In this document: piece by piece, positions 14,714 through 21,974 of the stretch
Layout of the letters: each line of letters starts with the position of its first letter
How positions within the stretch are numbered: position 1 is the first letter of the stretch
Source of the DNA: Neisseriaceae bacterium HSC-16F19
GTDB taxonomy: Bacteria; Pseudomonadota; Gammaproteobacteria; Burkholderiales; Neisseriaceae
Assembly: GCF_024171525.1 (NCBI RefSeq)
Contig: NZ_JALJZY010000002.1
Span: 148,053-212,052 of the forward strand
DNA: 64,000 bases
Reading direction: 5' to 3'
Translations under genes and position numbers: made by a program
The notes under the pieces: model-generated
Told to the model about the DNA's origin: nothing
What the model saw: the letters and a program-made list of their open reading frames with translations, nothing else
The model's database searches: none

Positions 14714-14760
14714 ACGCTTTAGCTGTTTAACGCCCGCAAGCTGTGTCAAATCGGCGTGTT
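14714..14760 (-). promoter_or_regulatory. SAM-II-like riboswitch aptamer upstream of metNIQ
   Basis: On the reverse strand: P1 arm ACGCC (14757-14753), loop starting GATTTGAC and ending CTTGC, P1 arm GGCGT (14734-14730), then TAAACAGCTAAAGC. From memory, the SAM-II (metA/SAM-alpha) class has the same order: P1, GAUUU(A/G)AC...UUGC loop, P1', then UAAA..AGCUAAA. The loop GCTT can pair with the downstream AAGC to make the required pseudoknot. Ligand S-adenosylmethionine and control of a methionine importer would fit well. SAM-II is best known from alphaproteobacteria. Confidence 0.65.
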
Positions 14761-14768
14761 CAAAAAAT

Positions 14769-14774
14769 GTATAG
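14769..14774 (-). promoter_or_regulatory. candidate -10 box of metNIQ formed by a Correia-like element end
   Basis: The reverse strand reads GACTATACAT at the element's edge, giving TATACA as -10; transcription would start about 7-12 bases later, right at the 5' side of the aptamer. The -35 (17 bases upstream, GTATCA) is weak. Confidence 0.4.
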
Positions 14775-14875
14775 TCATTCAAAATAAGCATGATACGGCG
14801 TTGCTGCGCCTTGCCGTACCATCTGTACTGTCTGCGGCTTGCTGCCTTGTCTCATACTTATTTTGTTCGACTACA
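14770..14875. repeat. Correia-like element, short form (106 bp), upstream of metNIQ
   Basis: TATAGTC at 14770 with a slightly decayed far end (GACTACA at 14869-14875). The core TACGGCGTTGCTGCGCCTTG and CTGTACTGTCTGCGGCTTGC match the other copies in inverse orientation. It abuts the metN leader. Confidence 0.82.
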
Positions 14876-14988
14876 GCGCGATTAAATCAGATAAAGCCTT
14901 TTTAAGTCAAGCAGAAAGCTGGTTTTTTGATGGAAGTTGTTGCAGTGCAATACAATTTTTTCAGGCAGCCTGAAAGAAAGCAACAACT

Positions 14989-15609
14989 TCAGCGCACATA
15001 AAAATACACACATACAAACTGCAAGGCGCTGCCTGCCAGCACAAACACATGCCAGATGCCGTGGCCGTGGCGGATTTTTTCATCGTTGACAAACCAATAG
15101 ACGCCGATGCTGTAGGCCAGACCGCCTGCCAGCAGCCACCAGAAACCGGCCAGTGGCAGGGCTTGCAGCAAAGGGTGGAGGGCGACGACGATTAACCAGC
15201 CCATCAGCAGATACAGCACCATGGAGAGCACACGGGTTTTGCGCCCTAAGGTGAGCTCCTGCACGATGCCGAACAGCGCCAGCCCCCATGATACGCCGAA
15301 CAGACTCCAGCCCCAGGCACCGCGCAGGGTATTGAGGGCAAACGGAGTGTAGGTACCGGCAATCAGCACATAAATGGCGCAATGGTCGAATTTTTGCAGC
15401 CACGCCTTGGCGCGCGGTGCGCGTATGCTGTGGTAGAGGGCGGAACCGCCGTAGAGCAGTATCAGGCTGGCACCATACACCGCCAGCGCTGTGGTGAGAT
15501 AGGCGCTGCCGAGGGGCACGGCCTGTAGCAGCAATAAAACCGTGCCGGTCACCGCCAAGGCGGTACCGGCCAGATGGGAGAGGGCGTTAAAACGTTCGCC
15601 GTAATACAT
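14989..15609 (-). CDS. hemolysin III / PAQR-like membrane protein (TrhA/YqfA family)
   Basis: 206 residues from ATG 15609 (AGGA is well spaced for it; the ATG at 15621 abuts that site). Seven hydrophobic segments, with YYGERFNALSHLAGT at the N-terminus, SALYHS, KFDHCAIYVLIAGTYTPF and the C-terminal GHGIWHVFVLAGSALQF. The conserved His residues of the PAQR/hemolysin III family are present. Bacterial members have been linked to membrane-lipid homeostasis; true haemolytic activity is doubtful. It stands alone with a single uptake sequence downstream. Confidence 0.85.
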   Translation of the reverse strand: MYYGERFNALSHLAGTALAVTGTVLLLLQAVPLGSAYLTTALAVYGASLILLYGGSALYHSIRAPRAKAWLQKFDHCAIYVLIAGTYTPFALNTLRGAWGWSLFGVSWGLALFGIVQELTLGRKTRVLSMVLYLLMGWLIVVALHPLLQALPLAGFWWLLAGGLAYSIGVYWFVNDEKIRHGHGIWHVFVLAGSALQFVCVYFYVR

Positions 15610-15719
15610 GGCAGAAAACATCCTGCTGAAAATCAGGCGGCTATGGTGACACGGATGAAGGCGGCGGGCAAAAGGTTTTATGCGATTTAACTTTGTTAAT
15701 GAGTATTGCTTTCAGGCAG

Positions 15720-15890
15720 CCTTATGCCAATTCAAAAACACAGATAACAAGGCGGCGAAAAAGCCGCGAGCGCAGCGAAGTCCCGCGGGAAAGACAGTAC
15801 AAGTAGTACGGAACAGATTTTGTTGCCACTTTAGTGGCGTACAAAATCGTTCTCTTTGAGCCTGGCGAGACAACGAAGTTAGATTATTTT
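15720..15890. repeat. degenerate Correia-like element
   Basis: The interior is clearly Correia-like (AACAAGGCGGCG, AAGACAGTACAAGTAGTACGGAAC, AAAATCGTTCTCTTTGAGCC, GACAACG) and carries the extra GC-rich module GCGAGCGCAGCGAAGTCCCG. The terminal TATAGTC/GACTATA sequences are absent, so boundaries are approximate. It lies between yhbY and the hemolysin III gene. Confidence 0.65.
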
Positions 15891-15901
15891 TTGGATTGGT
15901 A

Positions 15902-16189
15902 TTATGCCTCCGGTTTGGGGCGGAACAGCACCAGCTGCTTGCCGATATGCTGCACCAGCGTGGCGCCGGTGGCGTCACACAGGGCTTCGGCAATGGCGAT
16001 ACGCTCGGCGCGGTCGTCACCGGCTACCTGAACCTTAATCAGTTCGTGGGCGGTGAGATTGCGCTCGGTTTCGGCAATCACCGCCTCGGTGAGGCCGTGC
16101 TGGCCGACCATAACCACGGCGTGCAAATGATGGGCGCGGGCCTTAAGGGCGGTGATATCTTTAACGGAAAGGGTGGGTGCGGGTTTCAT
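15902..16189 (-). CDS. yhbY: YhbY-type RNA-binding protein (CRM domain)
   Basis: 95 residues from ATG 16189. LKARAHHLHAVVMVGQHGLTEAVIAETERNL, then ELIKVQVAG and IGKQLVLFRP define the CRM fold with the G-x-x-G loop (VGQHGLT). YhbY associates with the large ribosomal subunit precursor. The arrangement yhbY divergent from rlmE-ftsH is the same as in E. coli and supports the call. The start lacks a strong ribosome binding site. Confidence 0.9.
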   Translation of the reverse strand: MKPAPTLSVKDITALKARAHHLHAVVMVGQHGLTEAVIAETERNLTAHELIKVQVAGDDRAERIAIAEALCDATGATLVQHIGKQLVLFRPKPEA

Positions 16190-16362
16190 AACGGGGCAGG
16201 CAAACAAAAAAAGCGCCATTGTACCCGAATGTGTCGGACAAAAGGGCCGTGCCTTGCGCGGGATGTCAAATTAAAGGTGTATTAAACAGTCGGCAGGTTC
16301 AGGCTGCCTGAAAAGCGGGGTGCAAATAGTTAAAGGGTGCTGTTTTCGGGCGCGGTTTCCGT

Positions 16363-16368
16363 TACAAT
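16363..16368 (+). promoter_or_regulatory. candidate -10 box of rlmE-ftsH
   Basis: TACAAT 36 bases upstream of the rlmE start, within GTTACAATGC; no convincing -35 hexamer. Confidence 0.4.
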
Positions 16369-16404
16369 GCGCACTTTTGCGCGGGGTGCGCCCGCGGTAT
16401 ATTT

Positions 16405-17025
16405 ATGGCTGTCCGTTCCAAATCCTCCGCCGCCTGGTTGAACGAGCATGTGCACGACCCTTATGTGCAAATGGCGCAAAAAGACGGCTATCGCGCCCGT
16501 GCGGCGTACAAATTATTGGAAATCAACGATAAAGACCGCCTGCTCAAACCCGGTACCGTGGTGGCGGACTTGGGCAGTGCCCCGGGCAGCTGGTCGCAAA
16601 TTGCCGCGCAGCTGGTGGGCGCACAAGGGCGGGTCTTTGCGTTGGATATTCTGCCGATGGCGCCTTTGGCCGGGGTGGACTTTATCCGGGGCGATTTTCG
16701 CGAGGATGCGGTGCTGGCCGAATTTGAAAATCTGCTCGGCGGCCGCAGCCTGGATCTTGTAATTTGCGATATGGCACCCAATATGAGCGGCAATGCGGTG
16801 ACCGACCAGGCGCGCAGTTTTTATTTGGCCGAGCTGGCGCTGGATTTCGCCGCCCAACATCTGAAAACGGGTGGCGATTTTCTGGTCAAAGTGTTTCAGG
16901 GCGCGGGCTATCAGGAATACACCGCCGCCATGAAAACCGTTTTTGCCCAAGTGCAGGTGCGCAAGCCCAAGGCTTCGCGCAACCGTTCCAGCGAAGTGTA
17001 TCTGCTGGGCCGCAACAAACGCTAA
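16405..17025 (+). CDS. rlmE: 23S rRNA 2'-O-methyltransferase (U2552)
   Basis: 206 residues. SAM-binding motif ADLGSAPGSWSQ at 54-65, catalytic lysines K36 (RAAYKL) and K in DFLVKVF, and the D in VICDMAPN complete the K-D-K-E tetrad of RrmJ/FtsJ. It methylates U2552 in the A-loop during late 50S assembly. It precedes ftsH as in many proteobacteria; the gap of about 70 bp contains a small direct repeat (GCTAAGTATATT twice). Confidence 0.95.
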   Translation: MAVRSKSSAAWLNEHVHDPYVQMAQKDGYRARAAYKLLEINDKDRLLKPGTVVADLGSAPGSWSQIAAQLVGAQGRVFALDILPMAPLAGVDFIRGDFREDAVLAEFENLLGGRSLDLVICDMAPNMSGNAVTDQARSFYLAELALDFAAQHLKTGGDFLVKVFQGAGYQEYTAAMKTVFAQVQVRKPKASRNRSSEVYLLGRNKR

Positions 17026-17094
17026 GTATATTCGCTAAGTATATTATCTAATCTGTCTGTTTAAACCTAAATCACACCCGGGGAGCACATCACT

Positions 17095-19179
17095 GTGGGG
17101 AACACCGTTAAGAATCTTTTGGTCTGGCTGGCGATTGCCGTGGCCTTGATGGCCGCGTTCAATCTGGTGAGCGAGAAAAAAGAAGACAAACAACAAATCG
17201 AATATTCGCAGTTCATCCAGCAGGTGAAAAACGGCGAGATCAGCCATGTCAATTTTGAAGGCTCGGTGGTCAGCGGCTATGTCATCAAAGGCGTACGCAA
17301 CGACGAGAGCAGCTTCCACACTCAGGCACCGATGGACGACAAGCTGGTGGAAACCCTGCTGGCCAATAATGTCCGCATCAATGTGATTCCGGAAGACAAG
17401 CCCAGCATTCTGACCAGCATTCTGATCAGCCTGTTGCCGGTGCTGCTTCTGATTGGTGTGTGGCTGTATTTTATGCGCTCCATGCAGGGCGGTGGCGGCA
17501 AGGGCGGCGCTTTCTCTTTCGGCAAGAGCCGCGCCAAGCTCTTGGACAAAGACACCAATAAAGTCACTTTTGCCGATGTGGCCGGTTGCGACGAAGCCAA
17601 AGAAGAAGTGCAGGAAATCGTCGATTATCTCAAAGCACCCAACCGCTATCAAAGCCTGGGCGGTCGTGTGCCGCGCGGTATTCTGCTGGCCGGCAGTCCC
17701 GGTACCGGTAAAACCCTGCTGGCCAAAGCGATTGCCGGTGAGGCCGGTGTGCCGTTTTTCAGCATTTCCGGTTCCGATTTTGTGGAAATGTTTGTCGGCG
17801 TGGGTGCCAGCCGCGTGCGCGATATGTTCGAGCAGGCCAAGAAAAATGCGCCTTGCATTATCTTTATCGATGAAATCGACGCCGTCGGCCGCCAGCGCGG
17901 TGCCGGTTTGGGCGGCGGTAACGACGAGCGCGAACAAACCCTGAACCAATTGCTGGTGGAGATGGACGGTTTTGAAAGCAATCAGACCGTGATTGTGATT
18001 GCCGCCACCAACCGCCCCGACGTACTTGACCCGGCCCTGCAACGCCCCGGCCGTTTCGACCGCCAAGTGGTGGTGCCGCTGCCGGACATCCGCGGCCGCG
18101 AGCAGATTTTGAAAGTGCACGCGCAAAAAGTGCCGCTGGATGCATCGGTGGACTTGGTGACCCTGGCACGCGGCACACCCGGTTTTTCCGGTGCCGATTT
18201 GGCCAATTTGGTGAATGAAGCGGCGCTGTTTGCCGGACGCCGCAACAAAACCAAGGTGGACCAAAGCGATTTTGAAGACGCCAAAGACAAAATCTATATG
18301 GGCCCCGAGCGCCGCAGCATGGTGATGCACGAAGACGAAAAACGCGCCACTGCCTACCACGAGGCCGGGCACGCCATCGTGGCCGAGAGTCTGCCCTTTA
18401 CCGACCCGGTGCACAAAGTGACCATTATGCCGCGCGGCCGTGCCTTGGGTCTGACCTGGCAGCTGCCGGAACGCGACCGCATTTCCATGTATAAAGACCA
18501 GATGCTGAGCCAAATCAGCATCCTGTACGGCGGTCGCATTGCCGAAGACATTTTTGTCGGCCGCATTTCCACCGGCGCCTCCAACGACTTCGAGCGCGCT
18601 ACCCAGATTGCCCGCGAAATGGTGACCCGTTTCGGCATGAGCGACAAAATGGGCCAGATGGTGTATGCGGAAAACGAGGGCGAGGTGTTCTTGGGCCGCA
18701 GCGTGACCCGTTCGCAGCATATTTCCGAAAAAACCCAGCAAGACGTGGATGCGGAAATCCGCCGCATTCTGGACGAGCAATATGCCGTGGCCTATAAAAT
18801 CTTGGACGAAAACCGCGACAAGATGGAAACCATGTGCAAGGCGCTGATGGAATGGGAAACCATAGACCGCGACCAAGTGCTGGAAATCATGGAGGGCAAA
18901 CAGCCCAGCCCGCCCAAGGATTACAGCCACAATCTGCGCAGCGATACCGATGAAGCAGAGGCTGCTGCGGCAGCGCCTCTGGCTGATGCGGTGACAGACG
19001 GCGTGGCGGAACAGACCGCCAACACGGTATCGCCCCAGGCAGAAGCAGATGCTCCGCGTGCCGACAGCCCAAACCATGACGGTGATGATACGGTATGGGA
19101 AGTAGCCCAAGGCGAATCTAAGCCGCAAGACGAGGCTTCAGCCGAGGACGAGCGCACACCCAAGCCGCCGCAAGCCTGA
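17095..19179 (+). CDS. ftsH: ATP-dependent zinc metalloprotease FtsH
   Basis: 694 residues from GTG 17095, with GGGGAG nine bases upstream. Two membrane helices (about 5-24 and 105-126) flank a periplasmic domain; Walker A GSPGTGKT 200-207, Walker B IIFIDEIDAVG, second region of homology RPGRFDRQV, and zinc motif HEAGH at 422-426. It degrades membrane and regulatory proteins. The C-terminus extends past the protease domain into an acidic, Ala/Pro-rich tail of about 75 residues, longer than I expect for Neisseria FtsH (about 655 residues in N. meningitidis, from memory). Confidence 0.96.
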   Translation: MGNTVKNLLVWLAIAVALMAAFNLVSEKKEDKQQIEYSQFIQQVKNGEISHVNFEGSVVSGYVIKGVRNDESSFHTQAPMDDKLVETLLANNVRINVIPEDKPSILTSILISLLPVLLLIGVWLYFMRSMQGGGGKGGAFSFGKSRAKLLDKDTNKVTFADVAGCDEAKEEVQEIVDYLKAPNRYQSLGGRVPRGILLAGSPGTGKTLLAKAIAGEAGVPFFSISGSDFVEMFVGVGASRVRDMFEQAKKNAPCIIFIDEIDAVGRQRGAGLGGGNDEREQTLNQLLVEMDGFESNQTVIVIAATNRPDVLDPALQRPGRFDRQVVVPLPDIRGREQILKVHAQKVPLDASVDLVTLARGTPGFSGADLANLVNEAALFAGRRNKTKVDQSDFEDAKDKIYMGPERRSMVMHEDEKRATAYHEAGHAIVAESLPFTDPVHKVTIMPRGRALGLTWQLPERDRISMYKDQMLSQISILYGGRIAEDIFVGRISTGASNDFERATQIAREMVTRFGMSDKMGQMVYAENEGEVFLGRSVTRSQHISEKTQQDVDAEIRRILDEQYAVAYKILDENRDKMETMCKALMEWETIDRDQVLEIMEGKQPSPPKDYSHNLRSDTDEAEAAAAAPLADAVTDGVAEQTANTVSPQAEADAPRADSPNHDGDDTVWEVAQGESKPQDEASAEDERTPKPPQA

Positions 19180-19181
19180 AC

Positions 19182-19700
19182 ATGAATGGTTTACGCCCCG
19201 AGCTCCGCCCTAATCTGATTAGGGCGGAGCAATTGTATCCGCAGGTCTTAAAGCGCTTGCAGGATTACGAAATCTTTTACGACAGCCTGCCCGAGCATGC
19301 ACCGGCAACCGTAATTGAACATGAATACCGGGCCATGGAGCATGAACTGAGCCGTTTGACCGGAAAGGATTTGTCGCAAGTCTGGTTATGGGAGTGGTGG
19401 GAGCAGGATGGCATTGAGGTGTTTGCCTTTCACTTGGCTTTGCCTGAGCCGGTTAGGGTAGGGGAAATCGCCAAAGACGAACTTGAGGAGATTGTGCACA
19501 GGGTGCAAAGCATTGATTATCCCAAGACCGGCGAATTTGAAAAGATTTTCGCCCATCATTTGCAGTCGTGGTACGCACAACTTCTGAAAATTCATTTTCC
19601 CCATTACCGGCCCGATATTTTCCTCAGGCAGCAAGATGCAACAGGTCGTTATTTTGAATATTCGACCGCCGAAATTACGGAAATTTTGTGGGGTGAATAA
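19182..19700 (+). CDS. hypothetical protein immediately after ftsH
   Basis: 172 residues, starting two bases after the ftsH stop. It is lower in GC than its neighbours and rich in acidic and aromatic residues (EHEYRAMEHELSRLTG, WLWEWWEQDG, YPKTGEFEKIFAHH); no signal peptide or membrane segment. I do not recognise the family. The size and Trp/Glu-rich makeup would not be unusual for an orphan immunity protein, but nothing nearby supports this. The first codons contain a perfect 14-bp palindrome (19202-19230). Its own terminator follows. Confidence 0.7.
   Translation: MNGLRPELRPNLIRAEQLYPQVLKRLQDYEIFYDSLPEHAPATVIEHEYRAMEHELSRLTGKDLSQVWLWEWWEQDGIEVFAFHLALPEPVRVGEIAKDELEEIVHRVQSIDYPKTGEFEKIFAHHLQSWYAQLLKIHFPHYRPDIFLRQQDATGRYFEYSTAEITEILWGE
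19202..19230 (+). repeat. perfect 29-base palindrome inside the start of the post-ftsH gene
   Basis: GCTCCGCCCTAATC (19202-19215) and its exact complement (19217-19230) are separated by one base. It spans codons 7-17 of the gene and has no T-run after it, so it is an mRNA hairpin rather than a standard terminator. Confidence 0.85.
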
Positions 19701-19702
19701 AG

Positions 19703-19736
19703 AAAAGCGCTTTCAGGCTGTCTGAAAGCGCTTTTT
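19703..19736 (+). terminator. terminator of the ftsH operon
   Basis: AAAAGCGCTTTCAG and CTGAAAGCGCTTTT form a 14-bp stem around a variant uptake sequence (AGGCTGTCTGAA), with a T-run. Confidence 0.82.
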
Positions 19737-19751
19737 GTATATAGGGTGTCG

Positions 19752-19777
19752 AAACAGGCGCCCACGGGTGCCTGTTT
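19752..19777 (-). terminator. candidate terminator of recR
   Basis: AAACAGGCGCCC and GGGTGCCTGTTT pair around a two-base loop; the hairpin touches the recR stop codon and is followed only by TTTCG on the reverse strand. Confidence 0.5.
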
Positions 19778-20378
19778 ATTTCATCTGCCGCCGCTCATAC
19801 ACTGCCTGGGCGAGGGTGCCGGCATCGACATACTCCAACTCGCCCCCTAAAGGCATGCCGCGGGCGAGGCGGGTCACGCGGTAGGGCAGGTCTTTAAAGA
19901 GTTCCGAGAGCACGTAGGCGGTGGCGTCGCCCTCGGCGGTGAAATTGGTGGCGATGATGATTTCCGTCACCGCGCTCTCCTGCAAACGTGCCACCAGCTT
20001 GTCCACGGCAATATGGCTCAAGTCCATGCCCTGTGCCGGGCTGATCTGGCCCATGAGCACAAAATACAGACCGTCGTGGCAATGGGCAGCTTCCATGCTG
20101 GCCACGTCCACCGGCATATGCACTATCATCAGCCGCGCCGGATCACGTTCGGGATCGGCGCACACGCTGCATACTTCGTCTTCGCACAGAGTATTGCACA
20201 GGCGGCAGTGGCGCACCGTCTGCAAAGCCTGTTGCAAGGCATTCAGCAGCTCTTCGGCGCCGTCGCGTTTGTTTTGCAGCAGCTGGTAGGCCATGCGCTG
20301 CGCCGACTTGGGGCCGACATTGGGCAACACGGTCAGCGCCTTGATCAGGCGGTTGAGGGCATTGGTGGGTTTCATCAT
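19776..20378 (-). CDS. recR: recombination mediator protein RecR
   Basis: 200 residues, usual length. An N-terminal helix-hairpin-helix (ALTVLPNVGPKSAQRMAYQLL), a four-cysteine zinc finger (CRLCNTLCEDEVCSVC, about 58-73), then a Toprim domain (LMIVHMPVDVASME) and C-terminal GGELEYVD. With RecF/RecO it loads RecA at gaps. ATG codons at 20378 and 20375 are both possible starts; no strong ribosome binding site. Confidence 0.95.
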   Translation of the reverse strand: MMKPTNALNRLIKALTVLPNVGPKSAQRMAYQLLQNKRDGAEELLNALQQALQTVRHCRLCNTLCEDEVCSVCADPERDPARLMIVHMPVDVASMEAAHCHDGLYFVLMGQISPAQGMDLSHIAVDKLVARLQESAVTEIIIATNFTAEGDATAYVLSELFKDLPYRVTRLARGMPLGGELEYVDAGTLAQAVYERRQMK

Positions 20379-20511
20379 CGTGGTTTGGGTTGGAAACCGA
20401 AAGGGAGTTTAAATATATGATATTAGTGAGCTTGTAGGTGTGTATGCCGATTCGTTTTCAGGCAGCCTGAAGGCATAAGCAAGGGTCATTTTGTAGTATA
20501 CCTAACACAAC

Positions 20512-20750
20512 GTTGCACTTTGCGCTTCGTGGCCGCGCGGCCACCTTCTTTTCTTTGCGCCGCCAAAGAAAAGAAGGCAAAAGAAAGGCGGCCGCGGTTG
20601 CAGGTTTGCTGCGCAAACTTCCCTCTCTCCGCACGGTTTTTCGGGCGGGCAAAAAACTCGCAGCTGCGCTGCTCAAACAGCTTTGCCCTTTTTCCCCGAA
20701 AAACCGCGCTCCGTTCGGCTGCGCCAGCGGGTATGGCTGTAGCCGTAAAC
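20512..20750 (+). repeat. 239-bp repeat, copy 1
   Basis: Nearly identical, in the same orientation, to 23674-23911. It contains nested palindromes (GTGGCCGCGCGGCCAC; CCTTCTTTTCTTTG with its complement; GCAGCTGC). ORFs on both strands within it look spurious. The rest of the 459-bp gap between recR and tgt holds an uptake sequence and nothing else I recognise. Confidence 0.88.
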
Positions 20751-20837
20751 ATACTGGGTGTAAGGTATGGATGCTTGTTCCGAAAACAGACTCTAATCTT
20801 TAGGTAGTTCTGGCATTATCTAAGGCTGCCTGGATTG

Positions 20838-21953
20838 TTAATCCGTTCCCCGGGTGCGGTGCTCGTGGAATTGCGCCTGCCAGTCGGCAAAGCGGCCTTC
20901 TTCGATGGCGGTGCGCATTTCCGCCATCATGGTTTGGTAAAAATGCAGATTGTGGATGGTATTGAGCTGGGCGCCGAGGATTTCGCCGGCCTTGTGCAGG
21001 TGGTAGAGATAGGCGCGGCTGAAGTTCTGGCAGGTGTAGCAATCGCAGCTTTCATCCAGCGGCCGGGTATCGTGGCGGTGTTTGGCGTTTTTGATTTTGA
21101 TGTCGCCGAAACGGGTAAACAGCCAGCCGTTGCGGGCGTTGCGGGTGGGCATCACGCAGTCGAACATATCCACGCCGTGGGCCACGCCGTATACCAGATC
21201 TTCGGGGGTGCCGACGCCCATGAGGTAATGCGGTTTGTGCGCGGGCAGCATGGGGCCGACGGCGCGCAGCATGCGGTACATCTCCGGTTTGGGCTCGCCC
21301 ACGGACAGGCCGCCGATGGCGAGACCCGGAAAATCAAATTCTTCCAGTCCGCGCAGCGATTCTTCGCGCAGGTCTTCATACATGGCGCCCTGCACAATAC
21401 CAAACAGGGCATTGGGATTGCGCAAATCTTCAAATGCTTTTTTGCTCCGTTCGGCCCAGCGCAAGCTCATTTGCAGCGAGGCGCGCGCCTGGCTGTGGCT
21501 GGCTTCGCCAGGGGTACATTCGTCCAGCTGCATGGCAATATCGGAATTGAGCACAGTCTGGATTTTCATGGAGATTTCCGGCGACAAAAACAGCTTGTCG
21601 CCGTTGATCGGGCTTTTGAAGGTGCAGCCTTCTTCGGTGAGCTGGCGCATGTCGGCGAGCGAAAACACCTGAAAACCGCCGGAATCGGTGAGTATGGGCT
21701 TGTCCCAGCCGATAAAGCGGTGCAGGCCGCCGAATTGTTCGATCACTTCCAAGCCGGGGCGCAGCCACAAATGATAGGTATTGCCGAGAATAATCTGCGC
21801 TTTGATGTCGTAGAGATTCTGCGGTGTCATGGCCTTGACCGAGCCGTAGGTGCCCACGGGCATAAACACCGGGGTTTCGATGCTGCCGTGGTTGAGTTCG
21901 AGGGTGCCGCGGCGGGCATGGCCGTCGGTTTTGTGCAGGGTAAAACGCAACAT
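20838..21953 (-). CDS. tgt: queuine tRNA-ribosyltransferase
   Basis: 371 residues. Catalytic aspartates in TDSGGFQVFS and DCVMPTRNARNG, the GGLSVGEPKPEM loop, and the zinc site CDCYTC...H near the C-terminus are all intact. It exchanges guanine 34 for preQ1 in tRNAs with GUN anticodons. It lies 21 bp after pepD and is probably cotranscribed. Queuosine synthesis genes are not in this window. Confidence 0.96.
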   Translation of the reverse strand: MLRFTLHKTDGHARRGTLELNHGSIETPVFMPVGTYGSVKAMTPQNLYDIKAQIILGNTYHLWLRPGLEVIEQFGGLHRFIGWDKPILTDSGGFQVFSLADMRQLTEEGCTFKSPINGDKLFLSPEISMKIQTVLNSDIAMQLDECTPGEASHSQARASLQMSLRWAERSKKAFEDLRNPNALFGIVQGAMYEDLREESLRGLEEFDFPGLAIGGLSVGEPKPEMYRMLRAVGPMLPAHKPHYLMGVGTPEDLVYGVAHGVDMFDCVMPTRNARNGWLFTRFGDIKIKNAKHRHDTRPLDESCDCYTCQNFSRAYLYHLHKAGEILGAQLNTIHNLHFYQTMMAEMRTAIEEGRFADWQAQFHEHRTRGTD

Positions 21954-21974
21954 AATGGGTCTTTAAAATGGTTT

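Noticed and set aside
17044..19128. A 694-codon open frame antisense to ftsH
   Set aside because: It mirrors ftsH exactly, is His/Gln/Gly-rich without recognisable motifs, and results from the GC-rich codon bias of the sense gene.
20513..20807. Open frames of about 90 codons inside the 240-bp repeat
   Set aside because: They occur in both copies but in two frames at once, with Arg/Ala-rich products and no start signal; probably repeat-derived.
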